64,000 bases of DNA from contig NZ_JAHWXN010000001.1 in NCBI RefSeq assembly GCF_023091245.1, positions 1,984,001 through 2,048,000 of the forward strand. The letters are read 5' to 3'. This document shows, piece by piece, positions 17,165-26,397 of this stretch. A program made the translations under genes and the position numbers. Origin of the DNA: Microbacterium croceum (GTDB lineage: Bacteria; Actinomycetota; Actinomycetes; Actinomycetales; Microbacteriaceae). The notes below the pieces were generated by a model. It did not search any database and was not told where the DNA came from. It was given only the letters and a program-made list of their open reading frames with translations. Position 1 is the first letter of the stretch; the number at the start of each line of letters is the position of its first letter.

Positions 17165-18582
17165 GCCGAACCGTCACCATCGGCGCCGGGAGCCGTCCAG
17201 GCGCCGTCGGCCGGAGGCGCCCACGTGCGTCCGCTCGGTGCTGGCGGCATCGCGGGAGGCAGGGTGCCGGCAGTGGAGATCGGCGGTGGGGCCGGCGCGA
17301 ACGCCGGAGGCTGCGTCGCCGTCCCGGGGTATTGATAAGAGGGGTCTTGCTGACCGGGGTACTGCTGCGAAGGGTGTTGCTGCCCCGCGTATGGCGGCGC
17401 GGAGGGAGCCGCCTGCTGCGGGCCGGGATAGGCAGGAGCCGCGTACTGCGGCGGATATGCGTATCCGGTCGACATCATGACGTGCTCCGGAACCTGCCGC
17501 GGCGGCGGCGCCTGTGAGACGGCTCGGCTCGGATCCACGACGTACGGGTCGCCGAGCTGCTCGTCGGTCCACCCGAGATCGCGCCGCTCCACATGGGAGA
17601 TCAGCGTCTGGTCCAGACCCTCGTACCTCATCCGGCAGTCGAGGTAGACCAGCGCGGAGCCGGTGCTCTGCACGACGAGCGTGATCGCCTGGAGGACGAG
17701 GAGGAGGATCTGGGGTGCGATCAATGTGAACACGTAGCCGACGATCGCGCTGGGCTCCGTGGCCCCCGTCGGCGCGACGACCGATCCGAGCAGAGAGCTG
17801 AGCAGGGTGACGGGCACGCTCACGACCTGCATGGCGAGTCCCATGATCGCGCTGATCAGGAACGTCACACCCCAGGCGACCCAGAAGCGGCCGCGGGTCA
17901 GACGCCACGAACGCACGAGCGCCTCGCGGAAACGCGCGCCCTCGAGCACCAGGACCGAGGGGACGAGGAGGAGCTTGGTCGACAGCCATACCACGAGCGG
18001 GACGCACGCGAGCGCGATCAGGATCACGACGACCACCAGCACACCGATGAGCTCCGCACTCCCGCCGAGACCGCCGGCGATGAACGCGCCGATGATCACC
18101 GCGACGACCGCGAGGAGCCCGAACACGGCGATCACCGACAACGACGAGAAGCCGGCGAGGCGCCAGAAGGCGGGTGTCATCTTCTTCCACAGCATCCGCA
18201 GCGTCGCCTTCACCCCGATCGCCGCGTAGCCGATGTCCGCGGCGACGACGCCCTGCATGATCGCGGTGAAAGCGATCGAGGCGAGACCGACGACGAGGCC
18301 GGCCACGATGTTGACCGCGATGGTTCCCGCCAGCACCGCCTCGAAGTCGGGAGAGCCGACCGGGACCGTCTCCAACCGGGCGAAGCTGGTGAACAGGACG
18401 ACACCCATGACCCCGGCTGTGGCCAGTACGACGATCAGCTGGATGACGACCGCGAAGCCGAACAGCACTTTCGGGTTGTGTCGCAGCGCTGCGAACGCCT
18501 TTCCCAGCAGCATCCCGAATGTCAGCGGATGAAGGGGGATGATGCCCTTCTTCGGGGCAGGGGTCCACATCTGACCGCTCAC
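17161..18582 (-). CDS. GPDPase membrane-domain (DUF975-like) protein with Pro/Gln-rich tail
   Basis: This 473-residue integral membrane protein has six hydrophobic segments from residues 25 to 305, of the glycerophosphodiester phosphodiesterase membrane-domain type, but has no catalytic phosphodiesterase domain. The last 110 residues are a low-complexity Pro/Gln/Tyr/Ala tail with repeated QQ-P-Y units. GTG 18582 is chosen because GGAGG lies 8 nt upstream and because the family begins with W-x-P then GIIPLHPL. ATGs at 18588 and 18621 in frame are alternatives. It heads the DUF4129-DUF4350-MoxR-DUF58 operon and diverges from mtrA. Confidence 0.8.
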   Translation of the reverse strand: MSGQMWTPAPKKGIIPLHPLTFGMLLGKAFAALRHNPKVLFGFAVVIQLIVVLATAGVMGVVLFTSFARLETVPVGSPDFEAVLAGTIAVNIVAGLVVGLASIAFTAIMQGVVAADIGYAAIGVKATLRMLWKKMTPAFWRLAGFSSLSVIAVFGLLAVVAVIIGAFIAGGLGGSAELIGVLVVVVILIALACVPLVVWLSTKLLLVPSVLVLEGARFREALVRSWRLTRGRFWVAWGVTFLISAIMGLAMQVVSVPVTLLSSLLGSVVAPTGATEPSAIVGYVFTLIAPQILLLVLQAITLVVQSTGSALVYLDCRMRYEGLDQTLISHVERRDLGWTDEQLGDPYVVDPSRAVSQAPPPRQVPEHVMMSTGYAYPPQYAAPAYPGPQQAAPSAPPYAGQQHPSQQYPGQQDPSYQYPGTATQPPAFAPAPPPISTAGTLPPAMPPAPSGRTWAPPADGAWTAPGADGDGSA

Positions 18583-18665
18583 AGGCATTCCCTCCGTCGT
18601 GCGCTCCCATCGTGTCATATCCCTCGCCTGGTGCGCAGACCTGGGGACCCCGGGACTGGGTGCCA

Positions 18666-18678
18666 TAAGGTAACAGTT
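18666..18678 (+). promoter_or_regulatory. Predicted leaderless promoter of mtrA
   Basis: TAAGGT (18666-18671) with a 7-nt gap to ATG 18679; no convincing Shine-Dalgarno sequence lies between. Confidence 0.5.
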
Positions 18679-19359
18679 ATGACCTCACGCATTCTTGTGG
18701 TCGACGACGACACCGCGCTCGCCGAGATGATCGGCATCGTGCTGCGCACGGAGGGTTTCGAGCCGGTGTTCTGCGCCGACGGAGCACGGGCCGTCGACGA
18801 GTGGCGCGCCCAGCGCCCTGACCTCGTCCTGCTCGACCTCATGCTCCCGGGGATGGACGGGATCGAGATCTGCACCCGCATCCGCGCAGAGTCCGGCGTC
18901 CCCATCCTCATGCTCACAGCCCGGAGCGACACGGCCGATGTGGTGCGCGGCCTGGAGGTCGGAGCGGACGACTACATGGTCAAGCCCTTCAACCCGAAGG
19001 AACTGGTCGCCCGGATCCGTACCCGGTTGCGCCCGACGCCCCAGGCCACGATCGAACAGCTCCGAGTGGGTGATCTCACTGTCGACGTCGATGCGCATGA
19101 GGTGCGCAGAGGCACCACGCCGATCGCCCTCACCCCGCTCGAGTTCCAGCTGCTGGTCGCGCTCGCGTCGAAGCCCCAGCAGGTCTTCTCGCGGGAGATG
19201 CTGTTGGAGCAGGTGTGGGGGTATCACTACAAGGCCGACACCCGGCTGGTGAACGTGCATGTGCAGCGTCTGCGAGCCAAGGTGGAGCTCGACCCGGATA
19301 ACCCCAAGATCGTGATGACGGTGCGGGGCGTCGGCTACCGTGCCGGGAGCGTCGGCTAG
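18679..19359 (+). CDS. mtrA: Response regulator MtrA (OmpR family)
   Basis: This 226-residue regulator has a receiver domain with acidic pocket D9-D11, phosphoacceptor Asp53 (LLDLMLPGMDG) and switch Lys (VKPFNPKEL), and an OmpR-type winged helix at about 130-226 (TPLEFQLLVALASKPQQVFSRE, ending GVGYRAG). MtrA is the essential actinobacterial regulator of cell-wall hydrolases, osmotic response and division. The fixed order mtrA-mtrB-lpqB supports the symbol. The frame is open far upstream, but homology begins at 18679. Confidence 0.95.
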   Translation: MTSRILVVDDDTALAEMIGIVLRTEGFEPVFCADGARAVDEWRAQRPDLVLLDLMLPGMDGIEICTRIRAESGVPILMLTARSDTADVVRGLEVGADDYMVKPFNPKELVARIRTRLRPTPQATIEQLRVGDLTVDVDAHEVRRGTTPIALTPLEFQLLVALASKPQQVFSREMLLEQVWGYHYKADTRLVNVHVQRLRAKVELDPDNPKIVMTVRGVGYRAGSVG

Positions 19360-19365
19360 GCAGCC

Positions 19366-21051
19366 ATGGCCGTGACGACGACGACCACCACGGCGGTCGC
19401 CGTACTCCGCGACTGGCGCAGCTGGCCGACGGTGCTCTCGGCCCTCTGGCGCCGGTCGCTGCGGTTCCGCACGCTGACCATCACCCTCCTCGCGACGTCA
19501 TTGGCCATCCTCGTCACGTGCGTGACCATGGCGCTCGTGATCCAGAACGACCTGTTCGTATCGCGCAAGAACGTCGTGCTCGAAGACGCCAGACGCGCCA
19601 TCGACGATGCGCAGCGCAAGCTCGACGTCGCAGAAGTCGGCGATGACCCCGCCGCGCTGCAAGACCTCTGGCGGAGCATCACCGAGGGCTTGGCCCGGAA
19701 CTCGAGCGCCGAGCAGCTGGCGGGGTTCCGCATCGACAAGGGGCCGAACGCACCTGGGGTGAACGGTTTCACCCTCAGGGGTCTGACGGCGAATCAGCTG
19801 AGCGATGGACTGCGCAACCGGGTGACGGAATTCGACTATCTCCAGGCGTGGCAGTCGCTCGCGCTGGTGAGCGAAGCGGGGAGGGAGGTACCGGGGATCG
19901 TCGTCGGTCAGCAGCTCCAGGTCCCGCAGGCCGGTCCTTTCGAGATCTACCTCGCGTACGACCTCGACGATGCCGATCAGACACTCGTCTTCGTGCAGCG
20001 CACGCTATGGATCGCCGGGATCGGTCTGGTGGCGATCGTGGCGGCCATCTCGTGGATCGTGCTGCGAACGGTGTCGACACCGATCATCCAAGCAGCAGAG
20101 ACGAGTGCTCGGCTGGCGTCGGGCGACCTCGGCGTGCGGCTGGAGGTGCACGGCGAGGACGAGCTGGCCACCCTCGGCAGGTCCTTCAACGCCATGGCTG
20201 ACAGCATCGAGGCGCAGATCAAGGAACTCGGCGAACTCTCGATGGTCCAGCAGCGGTTCGTCTCGGATGTCTCGCACGAGCTGCGCACGCCGCTGACGAC
20301 CATCCGCTTGGCGGCGGACATGCTGAACGACCAGCGGGACGAGTTCGCCCCGACCACTGCACGCACAGCGGAGCTGCTGTACACGCAGGTGCAGCGGTTC
20401 GACATCCTGCTGTCCGACCTGCTCGAGATCAGCCGCTACGACGCAGGGTCGGTGCAGCTCGAGCTGGAGGCGACGAGTCTCGCTCACGTCGCGGAGGACG
20501 TGATCGAGCAGATGCGCCCACTGGCTGAGGGCCGCGGCACCGAGCTCAGGCTCGTCGCGCCTGGCGGGTACTCGCCGGTCGACATGGACCCGCGTCGTGT
20601 GCGCCGGGTGCTGCGCAACCTGATCGGCAACGCGATCGAGCACGGCGAGGGGCGACCGATCGTCATCACCGTCGACAGCAATCAGCACGCGGTGGCGGCC
20701 GGCGTCCGCGACTTCGGCATGGGTATGGAACCGGGCGATGCGGAGCGCGTGTTCGACAGGTTCTGGCGCGCAGATCCTTCGCGACAACGCACGATCGGCG
20801 GCACCGGGCTGGGGCTCTCGATCGCTCTGGGCGACGCGACGCTGCATGGCGGAACGCTCGAGGTGTGGTCGAAGCTCGGAGACGGGACCAACTTCGTGCT
20901 CACGCTGCCGCGCCATGGCGCCGTGCTGGAGGGGGCGAGCCCGATCCCACTCGAGCCGCAGGAGCCGTTGGCCGAGATCGGCGATGCGACGCAGCCGATC
21001 TCGCTCGCCGATCTCGCGAGAGAGCTTCTCGATCGAGAGGATGAGTCATGA
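19366..21051 (+). CDS. mtrB: Sensor histidine kinase MtrB
   Basis: This 561-residue kinase has transmembrane helices at about 36-58 and 218-240 enclosing a 160-residue extracytoplasmic sensor, then HAMP, then an H-box with phosphoacceptor His304 (VSDVSHELRTPL), and a HATPase domain with N box NLIGNAIEHG, G1 DFGMGM and G2 GTGLGLSIA. It phosphorylates MtrA. The first 35 residues are cytoplasmic and open with a Thr run. It begins 6 bp after mtrA and overlaps lpqB by 4 bp. Confidence 0.95.
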   Translation: MAVTTTTTTAVAVLRDWRSWPTVLSALWRRSLRFRTLTITLLATSLAILVTCVTMALVIQNDLFVSRKNVVLEDARRAIDDAQRKLDVAEVGDDPAALQDLWRSITEGLARNSSAEQLAGFRIDKGPNAPGVNGFTLRGLTANQLSDGLRNRVTEFDYLQAWQSLALVSEAGREVPGIVVGQQLQVPQAGPFEIYLAYDLDDADQTLVFVQRTLWIAGIGLVAIVAAISWIVLRTVSTPIIQAAETSARLASGDLGVRLEVHGEDELATLGRSFNAMADSIEAQIKELGELSMVQQRFVSDVSHELRTPLTTIRLAADMLNDQRDEFAPTTARTAELLYTQVQRFDILLSDLLEISRYDAGSVQLELEATSLAHVAEDVIEQMRPLAEGRGTELRLVAPGGYSPVDMDPRRVRRVLRNLIGNAIEHGEGRPIVITVDSNQHAVAAGVRDFGMGMEPGDAERVFDRFWRADPSRQRTIGGTGLGLSIALGDATLHGGTLEVWSKLGDGTNFVLTLPRHGAVLEGASPIPLEPQEPLAEIGDATQPISLADLARELLDREDES

Positions 21052-22775
21052 TCCATCGCCGTGACAGACGGATGCTGCGGGTCCTCGCCCTGGCGGCTGC
21101 CGCGTTGCTGCTCCCTGCGTGCGCGGGGCTGCCGACGAGCGGCGACGTGAACGTCGGACTCGAACTGGGCGAGGCGCCGGAGGACAACGACATCCTCTTC
21201 ATCGCATCGGGGCCGGCGCCGGGCGCGAGCCCGCAGGAGATCGTGGAGGGTTTCCTGGAAGCAGCGATCACCCCCGCGGAGAACTGGAGCATTGCTCGCA
21301 CCTTCCTCACCCCGGAGCTGCAGCCGACCTGGCGTCCGGGCGTCGGAGTGTCGGTCGACACCGCCGTGGGGGCCCGCACCATGACCTCGACGATCCCTGA
21401 CGAGGGCGATGAAGGTGCCGAGGATGCGACATCGGGCGACGTGACGGTGCAGTTCGATCTCGTCGCGAACGTCGACGAGTCCGGCGCGTACTCCGAATCC
21501 GTGGGGGCGTCCACCGCGACGTTCACCGTCGAGCGACTCGACGACGGCGAATGGCGCATCGCGAAAGCACCGGACGGCATCGTGATCGATGAATCACGGT
21601 TCTCCTTGGTGTTCGACGGCTATCCGCTGCAGTATTTCGATCACGATTGGTCGCATCTCGTTCCGGACGTGCGTTGGTTCCCGCGGCGCACCAGCATCGC
21701 GACGACCGTCACGCAGGCGCTCATCAACGGGAGCGCCAGTCCCTGGCTCGAGCAGTCGGTGCAGTCGGCGTTCCCCGCCGACGTGCAGCTCGCGGAGGAT
21801 GCTGTTCCGATCGGTCCTGAGCAGGTGGCGGAGGTCGCGTTGACCGGACCTGACACGCGCCTGAACCAGACCACCCTCGCGCGTATGCGTACCCAGCTCC
21901 AGGCGACGTTCGAGGCCTCCGGGGTGCACGTGTCGCAGGTGCGCTTCACTCTTGACGGTCGTCCGCTCAACGCGGGCATCGTGAAACTGAGCGAGGAGAC
22001 CATCGACCCCGGTTCGCTCGTCCTCACCGACGACGCGTTCGGCGCGATCGTCGGAGACCAGATCGCGCCGATACCCGGGATCAGCGACGAGATCCTCGGC
22101 CTCTCGCAGGAGATCACCGCGATCGACGTCGCCGCCGACTCCTCGCACGCCGCCGTGCATCTCGCCGACGGGCGCATCTACCTCGCTGGAAACGGCCGGA
22201 TGGACGAGCTCGACACCCCGGCCACGACCGTGTCGCCGTCGATCGATCCGTTCGGCTACACCTGGACCGTGCCCTCGAACGACCCGGGTGCGGTGCAGGC
22301 ATGGGGGAGCGATGCCAGCCCCAACGCGGTGGCCACGGCCTGGTCCAACGCATCGGCGATCTCCGCGATGCGTGTGTCCTCCGATGGTTCGCGCGTCGCC
22401 GCCGTCGTCACCGTGGGCGGTCAGTACTGGGTCGTCGTCGCAGCGATCGTCAGGGAGAACGGCGTCCCCGTCGAACTCGGACCCGTCAAGCAGCTGACCA
22501 GGATCGATGGCGCCGCGGATGACCTGGTATGGCTGGGACCCACGCGTCTGGGTGTGCTGATCCCCGGGGAGGGCTCGCCCTTGCTCACCCAGATGGTCGG
22601 CGGGCCGGGGACGGCGGAGGCTGCCCCTGCCGATGCGGTCTCGCTCGCAGGATCTCGCACGATCGGCGGAGTGCGCGTGCTGAACGCCGAGTCGACGCTG
22701 TTCGCGCACGCCGGATCCGCGTGGCGGGAGATCGCCTCGGACGTTCGGGTCCTGGCGACACGCGCCGGCGAGTGA
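21048..22775 (+). CDS. lpqB: Lipoprotein LpqB (GerMN domain)
   Basis: This 575-residue lipoprotein has a short basic N region, hydrophobic core and lipobox LLPAC with lipidated Cys25. A GerMN-like domain (about 165-320) is followed by a propeller-like LpqB C-terminal region. LpqB interacts with MtrB outside the membrane and modulates MtrA signalling in mycobacteria. ATG 21048 overlaps the mtrB stop by 4 bp, so the sensor and its accessory lipoprotein are co-translated. Confidence 0.95.
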   Translation: MIHRRDRRMLRVLALAAAALLLPACAGLPTSGDVNVGLELGEAPEDNDILFIASGPAPGASPQEIVEGFLEAAITPAENWSIARTFLTPELQPTWRPGVGVSVDTAVGARTMTSTIPDEGDEGAEDATSGDVTVQFDLVANVDESGAYSESVGASTATFTVERLDDGEWRIAKAPDGIVIDESRFSLVFDGYPLQYFDHDWSHLVPDVRWFPRRTSIATTVTQALINGSASPWLEQSVQSAFPADVQLAEDAVPIGPEQVAEVALTGPDTRLNQTTLARMRTQLQATFEASGVHVSQVRFTLDGRPLNAGIVKLSEETIDPGSLVLTDDAFGAIVGDQIAPIPGISDEILGLSQEITAIDVAADSSHAAVHLADGRIYLAGNGRMDELDTPATTVSPSIDPFGYTWTVPSNDPGAVQAWGSDASPNAVATAWSNASAISAMRVSSDGSRVAAVVTVGGQYWVVVAAIVRENGVPVELGPVKQLTRIDGAADDLVWLGPTRLGVLIPGEGSPLLTQMVGGPGTAEAAPADAVSLAGSRTIGGVRVLNAESTLFAHAGSAWREIASDVRVLATRAGE

Positions 22776-22879
22776 GGCCACGCTGTCACTCCGACTGCAC
22801 CGGGGTCATGTCTGCGCCGTTCTCCTCGAGGAGCGGTCGCCGTTGCCTCGCGCTGTGCGTGAGCGCGGATGATCGACGC

Positions 22880-23566
22880 ATGCATTCTCAGTCGCGTCTC
22901 GGGACGGTGCTGCGGGGTATCGGTGCGGAGATGGCGGCGCTCCTTCTCGCAGCGTCGTGCGCAGGCTGCGATGAGCCAGGCGAGCTGCTCTGCGCTGCGT
23001 GCCGCGTCGGGCTCATGCCGCGCCCGGTGGAGATACGCACGCCGCAGGGGCTCGCCGTGCGCGCAGCGCTCCCGTTCGAGGGAGTGCCAGCCCGTTGCAT
23101 CCGTCGGCTCAAGGATTCCGGCGAGTCGTCGCTCGTGCGCCCACTGGGCCGAGTCCTGAGCGCAGTTCTCGATGGGGCTTCGTCGCCCGACGCGCTGATC
23201 GTCCCGGTGCCCACCAGTCGTGCAGCATTTCGTCGGCGCGGCTACCGCGTGCCCGAACTGCTCGCACGCTGCGCGGGCGCCTCGCCGCATCGGCTGCTCG
23301 CGGTCGCCTCTCGGAGGGCCGATCAGCGCGGCCTCGACGCCCGTTCACGCCGGGACAACGTGCAGGGCAGCATGCACGCCCGCAGACGCGGTCATGCGGA
23401 GCGGGTCATCCTCGTCGATGACGTCGTCACGACAGGAGCCACCCTCGACGAAGCGGCGAACGCCCTCACCGACGCAGGATTCGACGTGCTCTTCGCCGTC
23501 GCGCTCGCCGCCACTCCGCGTCACCGGAGACTCATCGAGGACTCATCGGCGACACGGAGGAAATGA
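22880..23566 (+). CDS. ComF family phosphoribosyltransferase-like protein
   Basis: This 228-residue protein has an N-terminal zinc-finger-like part (CAGCDEPGELLCAACR near residues 21-36) and a type I phosphoribosyltransferase fold with the PRPP loop VILVDDVVTTGATLDEA near residue 180. ComF proteins act in DNA uptake in competent bacteria, while the biochemical role in Actinobacteria (Rv3242c type) is unknown. The start at 22880 gives the usual family length; ATG 22808 is also in frame and would add 24 residues. It lies between lpqB and hpf, as in mycobacteria. Confidence 0.85.
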   Translation: MHSQSRLGTVLRGIGAEMAALLLAASCAGCDEPGELLCAACRVGLMPRPVEIRTPQGLAVRAALPFEGVPARCIRRLKDSGESSLVRPLGRVLSAVLDGASSPDALIVPVPTSRAAFRRRGYRVPELLARCAGASPHRLLAVASRRADQRGLDARSRRDNVQGSMHARRRGHAERVILVDDVVTTGATLDEAANALTDAGFDVLFAVALAATPRHRRLIEDSSATRRK

Positions 23567-23592
23567 CCCGTGACATCCGCCCACAGGCAGAC

Positions 23593-23598
23593 TACGGT
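23593..23598 (+). promoter_or_regulatory. Possible -10 element for hpf
   Basis: TACGGT lies about 62 nt before the hpf start, leaving room for a leader that carries a strong Shine-Dalgarno (AAGGAGG at 23649-23655). Confidence 0.35.
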
Positions 23599-23660
23599 TG
23601 GGGGTCACAAGGCGACCACGGTCCGCCCTTGGCCGGGAGGACCGGGACAAGGAGGCAGCA

Positions 23661-24317
23661 ATGGAAACGAGCATCGTTGGCGTCGGGGTGGGTATCACTG
23701 ACCGATTCCGCACCGTTGTCGAAGAGAAGATCGCCAAGATCCAGACGTTTGCCGGACGAGCGCAACGACTGGACGTGAAAGTCACGCATCGCGCGTATCG
23801 CAACGGCCGAGTTCCGGATGAAACCGTCGAGCTCACGCTGATCGGCAAGGGGCCGGTGGTGCGAGCGGAGGCGACCGACGGCGACAAGTTCGTCGCCCTC
23901 GATCTGGCAGTCGACAAGATGTCCGAGCAGCTGCGACGCGCGAAGGAGAAGCGAGTCGACGGCCGACAGCACCCGCGTGGCGCGCACTTCGAGAAGGGCA
24001 GCGGTGCCCTGGAAGGGATCGATGTTCAGCCGGCATCCGTGGAGGTTCTCCACGCTGTCGCGACGGGCAATGTTCCAGTGCAGAACACCGACGACGAGGT
24101 CTACTCGCCCGTCGTCATCCGCACCAAGAGCTTCGAGGCGGAGTGGATGACTGTCGAGGAGGCCGTCGACCGCATGGAGCTCGTGGGACACGACTTCTTC
24201 CTGTTCGTCGACGTCCGCAGCGATCACCCCAGTGTCGTGTATCGACGCAAGGGGTGGGATTACGGCGTGATCGCATTGAGCACCCAGGCGCCGCCGACGG
24301 AGGCCCTCGCGTCCTGA
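23661..24317 (+). CDS. hpf: Ribosome hibernation-promoting factor, long form
   Basis: This 218-residue protein has an N-terminal RaiA/YfiA-type ribosome-binding domain (about 1-100) joined by a variable linker to the C-terminal HPF dimerisation domain (about 155-218, VIRTKSFEAEWMTVEEAVDRMELVGHDFFLF). The long form joins two 70S ribosomes into inactive 100S dimers in stationary phase or starvation. The start is fixed by AAGGAGG 5 nt upstream. The order comF-hpf-secA is widely conserved in Actinobacteria, although here two minus-strand genes separate hpf from secA. Confidence 0.95.
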   Translation: METSIVGVGVGITDRFRTVVEEKIAKIQTFAGRAQRLDVKVTHRAYRNGRVPDETVELTLIGKGPVVRAEATDGDKFVALDLAVDKMSEQLRRAKEKRVDGRQHPRGAHFEKGSGALEGIDVQPASVEVLHAVATGNVPVQNTDDEVYSPVVIRTKSFEAEWMTVEEAVDRMELVGHDFFLFVDVRSDHPSVVYRRKGWDYGVIALSTQAPPTEALAS

Positions 24318-24336
24318 GCTGAGACCTGAGACGAAG

Positions 24337-24368
24337 AGCGGCCCGGTTCCGAGAGGAACCGGGCCGCT
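24337..24368. terminator. Strong bidirectional terminator after hpf
   Basis: A perfect 14-bp stem (24337-24350 with 24355-24368) closed by a GAGA tetraloop lies between the convergent stops of hpf and the Gly-rich protein gene. Confidence 0.8.
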
Positions 24369-24382
24369 GTGATGTCCGGGCG

Positions 24383-25705
24383 TCAGTCGAAGATGCCGTC
24401 GAGCAGGCTGCCGATCACGAGACCGCCGAGGATGCCGGACGCGATGTCGCCGCCGCCTCCGCCGCGTCGTCCGCCGCCGCCCCAGCCGCCGCCGCCCCAG
24501 CCGTCGTCCTGGGGGCGCGAGGAGTCGATGTCGCGCTGGGCTAGTTGGAGGGCCTCCGAGGCGAGGTGAGCGACACGGCGGGCAGCGGCGAGTGCCGCCT
24601 CACGGGTCTCCTCGGCAGGGAGCATGTCGGACAGATCGATGCGCAGCCGTTCGGCCTCAGCGAGACGCGTGCGCGCGTCGGCGCCGATCCACCCGCGATG
24701 GCCGGCGATCAGGCCGCGTGCGACACCCAGCTGCCGGTCGGCATCGTCGATCGCGTGCTGCACCACCTGCAAGGAAGGCAACGGGTTGGCCGCGCGGTGC
24801 TTGGCCGTCGCGATCGCCTCGTCGAGGGCCGTGTTGGCATCGCGGAGCTGTGAGAGCTCGGCGAACGGATCGTTCCGCGCTCCGGACGGGGCGAGCGCAG
24901 CCAGTGCGGACTGCAGTGCGGACATGGCCGACGTGACGGCGGGCACCTGCGGCGCGGTGCGCGCCGCGATCAGATCGCTGCGGGAGTCCGCCACCACCTC
25001 GGCGAGCGTCGACTCCGCGCGCAGCGCCTCGATCTCGAAGTCCTCGACCGCATCGAGCAACGCCGAGGCCCGTCGAGTCGCTTCCGTGGCTGTCTCCAGC
25101 GCGACGTTCGCCTCTTCGTTCTGCTTCGCAGCCCTGCGGCGCTCCGATACGGAGGCGCCATGGACGGCGAAGGCGATGAGCTGTTCTGCTTCCGCTGCGC
25201 TCGCGGCGATCTGCGTCATGGCGGAATCGGCGTAGCGGCTGGAGAGACGTTCGACAGCGGCTTTCGTCTGGGGGATCCGTGCGCTGAGCGATTCGGCTTC
25301 GGCGCGTACCTGCGCGATGATCTCGGGTGCCCGGCGCACCTTCGCGACCGACGCGGCGAGCACATCCGTCTTCTCGTCGAGCAGATCCTGGGCCCAATCG
25401 CAGAGCTGGACGATGCGCGCATTGCGTGTGCGCAGCTCCTCCGGCGTATCCGGGATCTCATCGTGGTTCAGCTGGTGCATCTGGAACGCCTCGCGCAGGT
25501 GTGTGCGGACTGCGGCGAGAGCCGTGCGCAGATCGGCGGTCAGCGACTCGCCCAGCTCCGCCTCGGCGAACGACAGCTCATCGGATGTGGTCCGGATGCG
25601 CTCGTCCGCCGCGACCAGTGCCTGTTCCGCACGCCGTGCGAGATCGGCGTCCTGAGCGGCGAGTGCTTCCTGCTCGCGCTTGCGTCTGCCCCAAATTCCA
25701 GCCAT
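24383..25705 (-). CDS. Coiled-coil protein with Gly-rich tail, resembling the C-terminal part of TPM-domain proteins
   Basis: This 440-residue soluble protein is almost entirely Ala/Glu/Arg-rich helix with heptad character up to about residue 385, then a Trp/Gly tail (GWGGGGWGGGG) and a final hydrophobic stretch (IASGILGGLVIGSLLDGIFD). That organisation matches the region after the TPM_phosphatase domain of actinobacterial membrane proteins, but here there is no TPM domain, no signal peptide and no clear transmembrane helix. The start is supported by TAGGAT 6 nt upstream. A role in membrane or envelope stress is only a guess. Confidence 0.6.
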   Translation of the reverse strand: MAGIWGRRKREQEALAAQDADLARRAEQALVAADERIRTTSDELSFAEAELGESLTADLRTALAAVRTHLREAFQMHQLNHDEIPDTPEELRTRNARIVQLCDWAQDLLDEKTDVLAASVAKVRRAPEIIAQVRAEAESLSARIPQTKAAVERLSSRYADSAMTQIAASAAEAEQLIAFAVHGASVSERRRAAKQNEEANVALETATEATRRASALLDAVEDFEIEALRAESTLAEVVADSRSDLIAARTAPQVPAVTSAMSALQSALAALAPSGARNDPFAELSQLRDANTALDEAIATAKHRAANPLPSLQVVQHAIDDADRQLGVARGLIAGHRGWIGADARTRLAEAERLRIDLSDMLPAEETREAALAAARRVAHLASEALQLAQRDIDSSRPQDDGWGGGGWGGGGRRGGGGGDIASGILGGLVIGSLLDGIFD

Positions 25706-25717
25706 GAGCCGATCCTA
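25706..25717 (-). promoter_or_regulatory. Predicted leaderless promoter of the coiled-coil gene
   Basis: TAGGAT (25712-25717, minus) with a 6-nt gap to ATG 25705. Confidence 0.55.
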
Positions 25718-25776
25718 CTTTCCGCGGGCGTTGCGATGGCTGAGCATCCGCTCCAGGCGAACGCCGGAGTGGTGCG

Positions 25777-26367
25777 TCAGGCCCCGCCGACCCGGGCCGG
25801 TCTGCCTCGTCTCGGGCGCTCCGTCGCGAGGGGGAGTGCGGTTCCGGAGTGCTCAGACAGGCGCTGCTCGACATGATCGAGCCATCGGGTCTCGGCCTCT
25901 GCGGCAGAGAGCATCGAGTCCATCACCAGCGACCAGGCGAGCTCTTCCGGCCCGCCCGCCGTCTCGCCGCTGTAACTGGTCTGCTGCAGCGTGCGCAATC
26001 GGGCGAGCGACTCAGCGCGCTGAGCGCGGATGACCGCCGCGACGTCGATTCCGGGGAGCGTGGCCGCGATGGCGAGCTTGACGGCGAGCTCATCCCGAGT
26101 GGTGGTGCTGCGGACAACGGGCGAGGCCAGCCAGCGGGCGACCTCGAGGGAACCGTCGTCGGTGATCTGCCAGTAGACATGACCGCGTTCGTCGGCCTCG
26201 CCCCGCCGGACGAGCCCGTCCCGTTCGAGGCGTTCGAGGGTGTTGTAGATCTGCCCCACGTTGAGCGACGACGTCGCTCCCGTCCGTCTGTCGTACTCGT
26301 GCTTCAGCTGATAGCCGTAGCACGGGCCCTGATCCAGGATGGCGAGCAGGCTCTGGCGCACAGACAT
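25777..26367 (-). CDS. PadR family transcriptional regulator
   Basis: This 196-residue protein has the PadR winged helix at about 1-85 (LLAILDQGPCYGYQLKHEYDRRTG, then LNVGQIYNTLERLERDGLV and the wing HVYWQITDDG) and a C-terminal helical dimerisation region (about 95-180). PadR proteins repress detoxification or efflux genes and their own gene in response to small molecules. ATG 26367 follows AGGAGATCACC. An inverted repeat at 26398-26415 overlaps its -10 element, suggesting autorepression. No efflux gene is adjacent, so the wider target is unclear. Confidence 0.9.
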   Translation of the reverse strand: MSVRQSLLAILDQGPCYGYQLKHEYDRRTGATSSLNVGQIYNTLERLERDGLVRRGEADERGHVYWQITDDGSLEVARWLASPVVRSTTTRDELAVKLAIAATLPGIDVAAVIRAQRAESLARLRTLQQTSYSGETAGGPEELAWSLVMDSMLSAAEAETRWLDHVEQRLSEHSGTALPLATERPRRGRPARVGGA

Positions 26368-26397
26368 GGTGATCTCCTGTCGGGACGAATGCGATAC

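Noticed and set aside
22808..22879. Longer start for the ComF-like protein
   Set aside because: The additional 24 residues do not match the family opening; the normal zinc-finger spacing begins from ATG 22880, although the longer form is not excluded.
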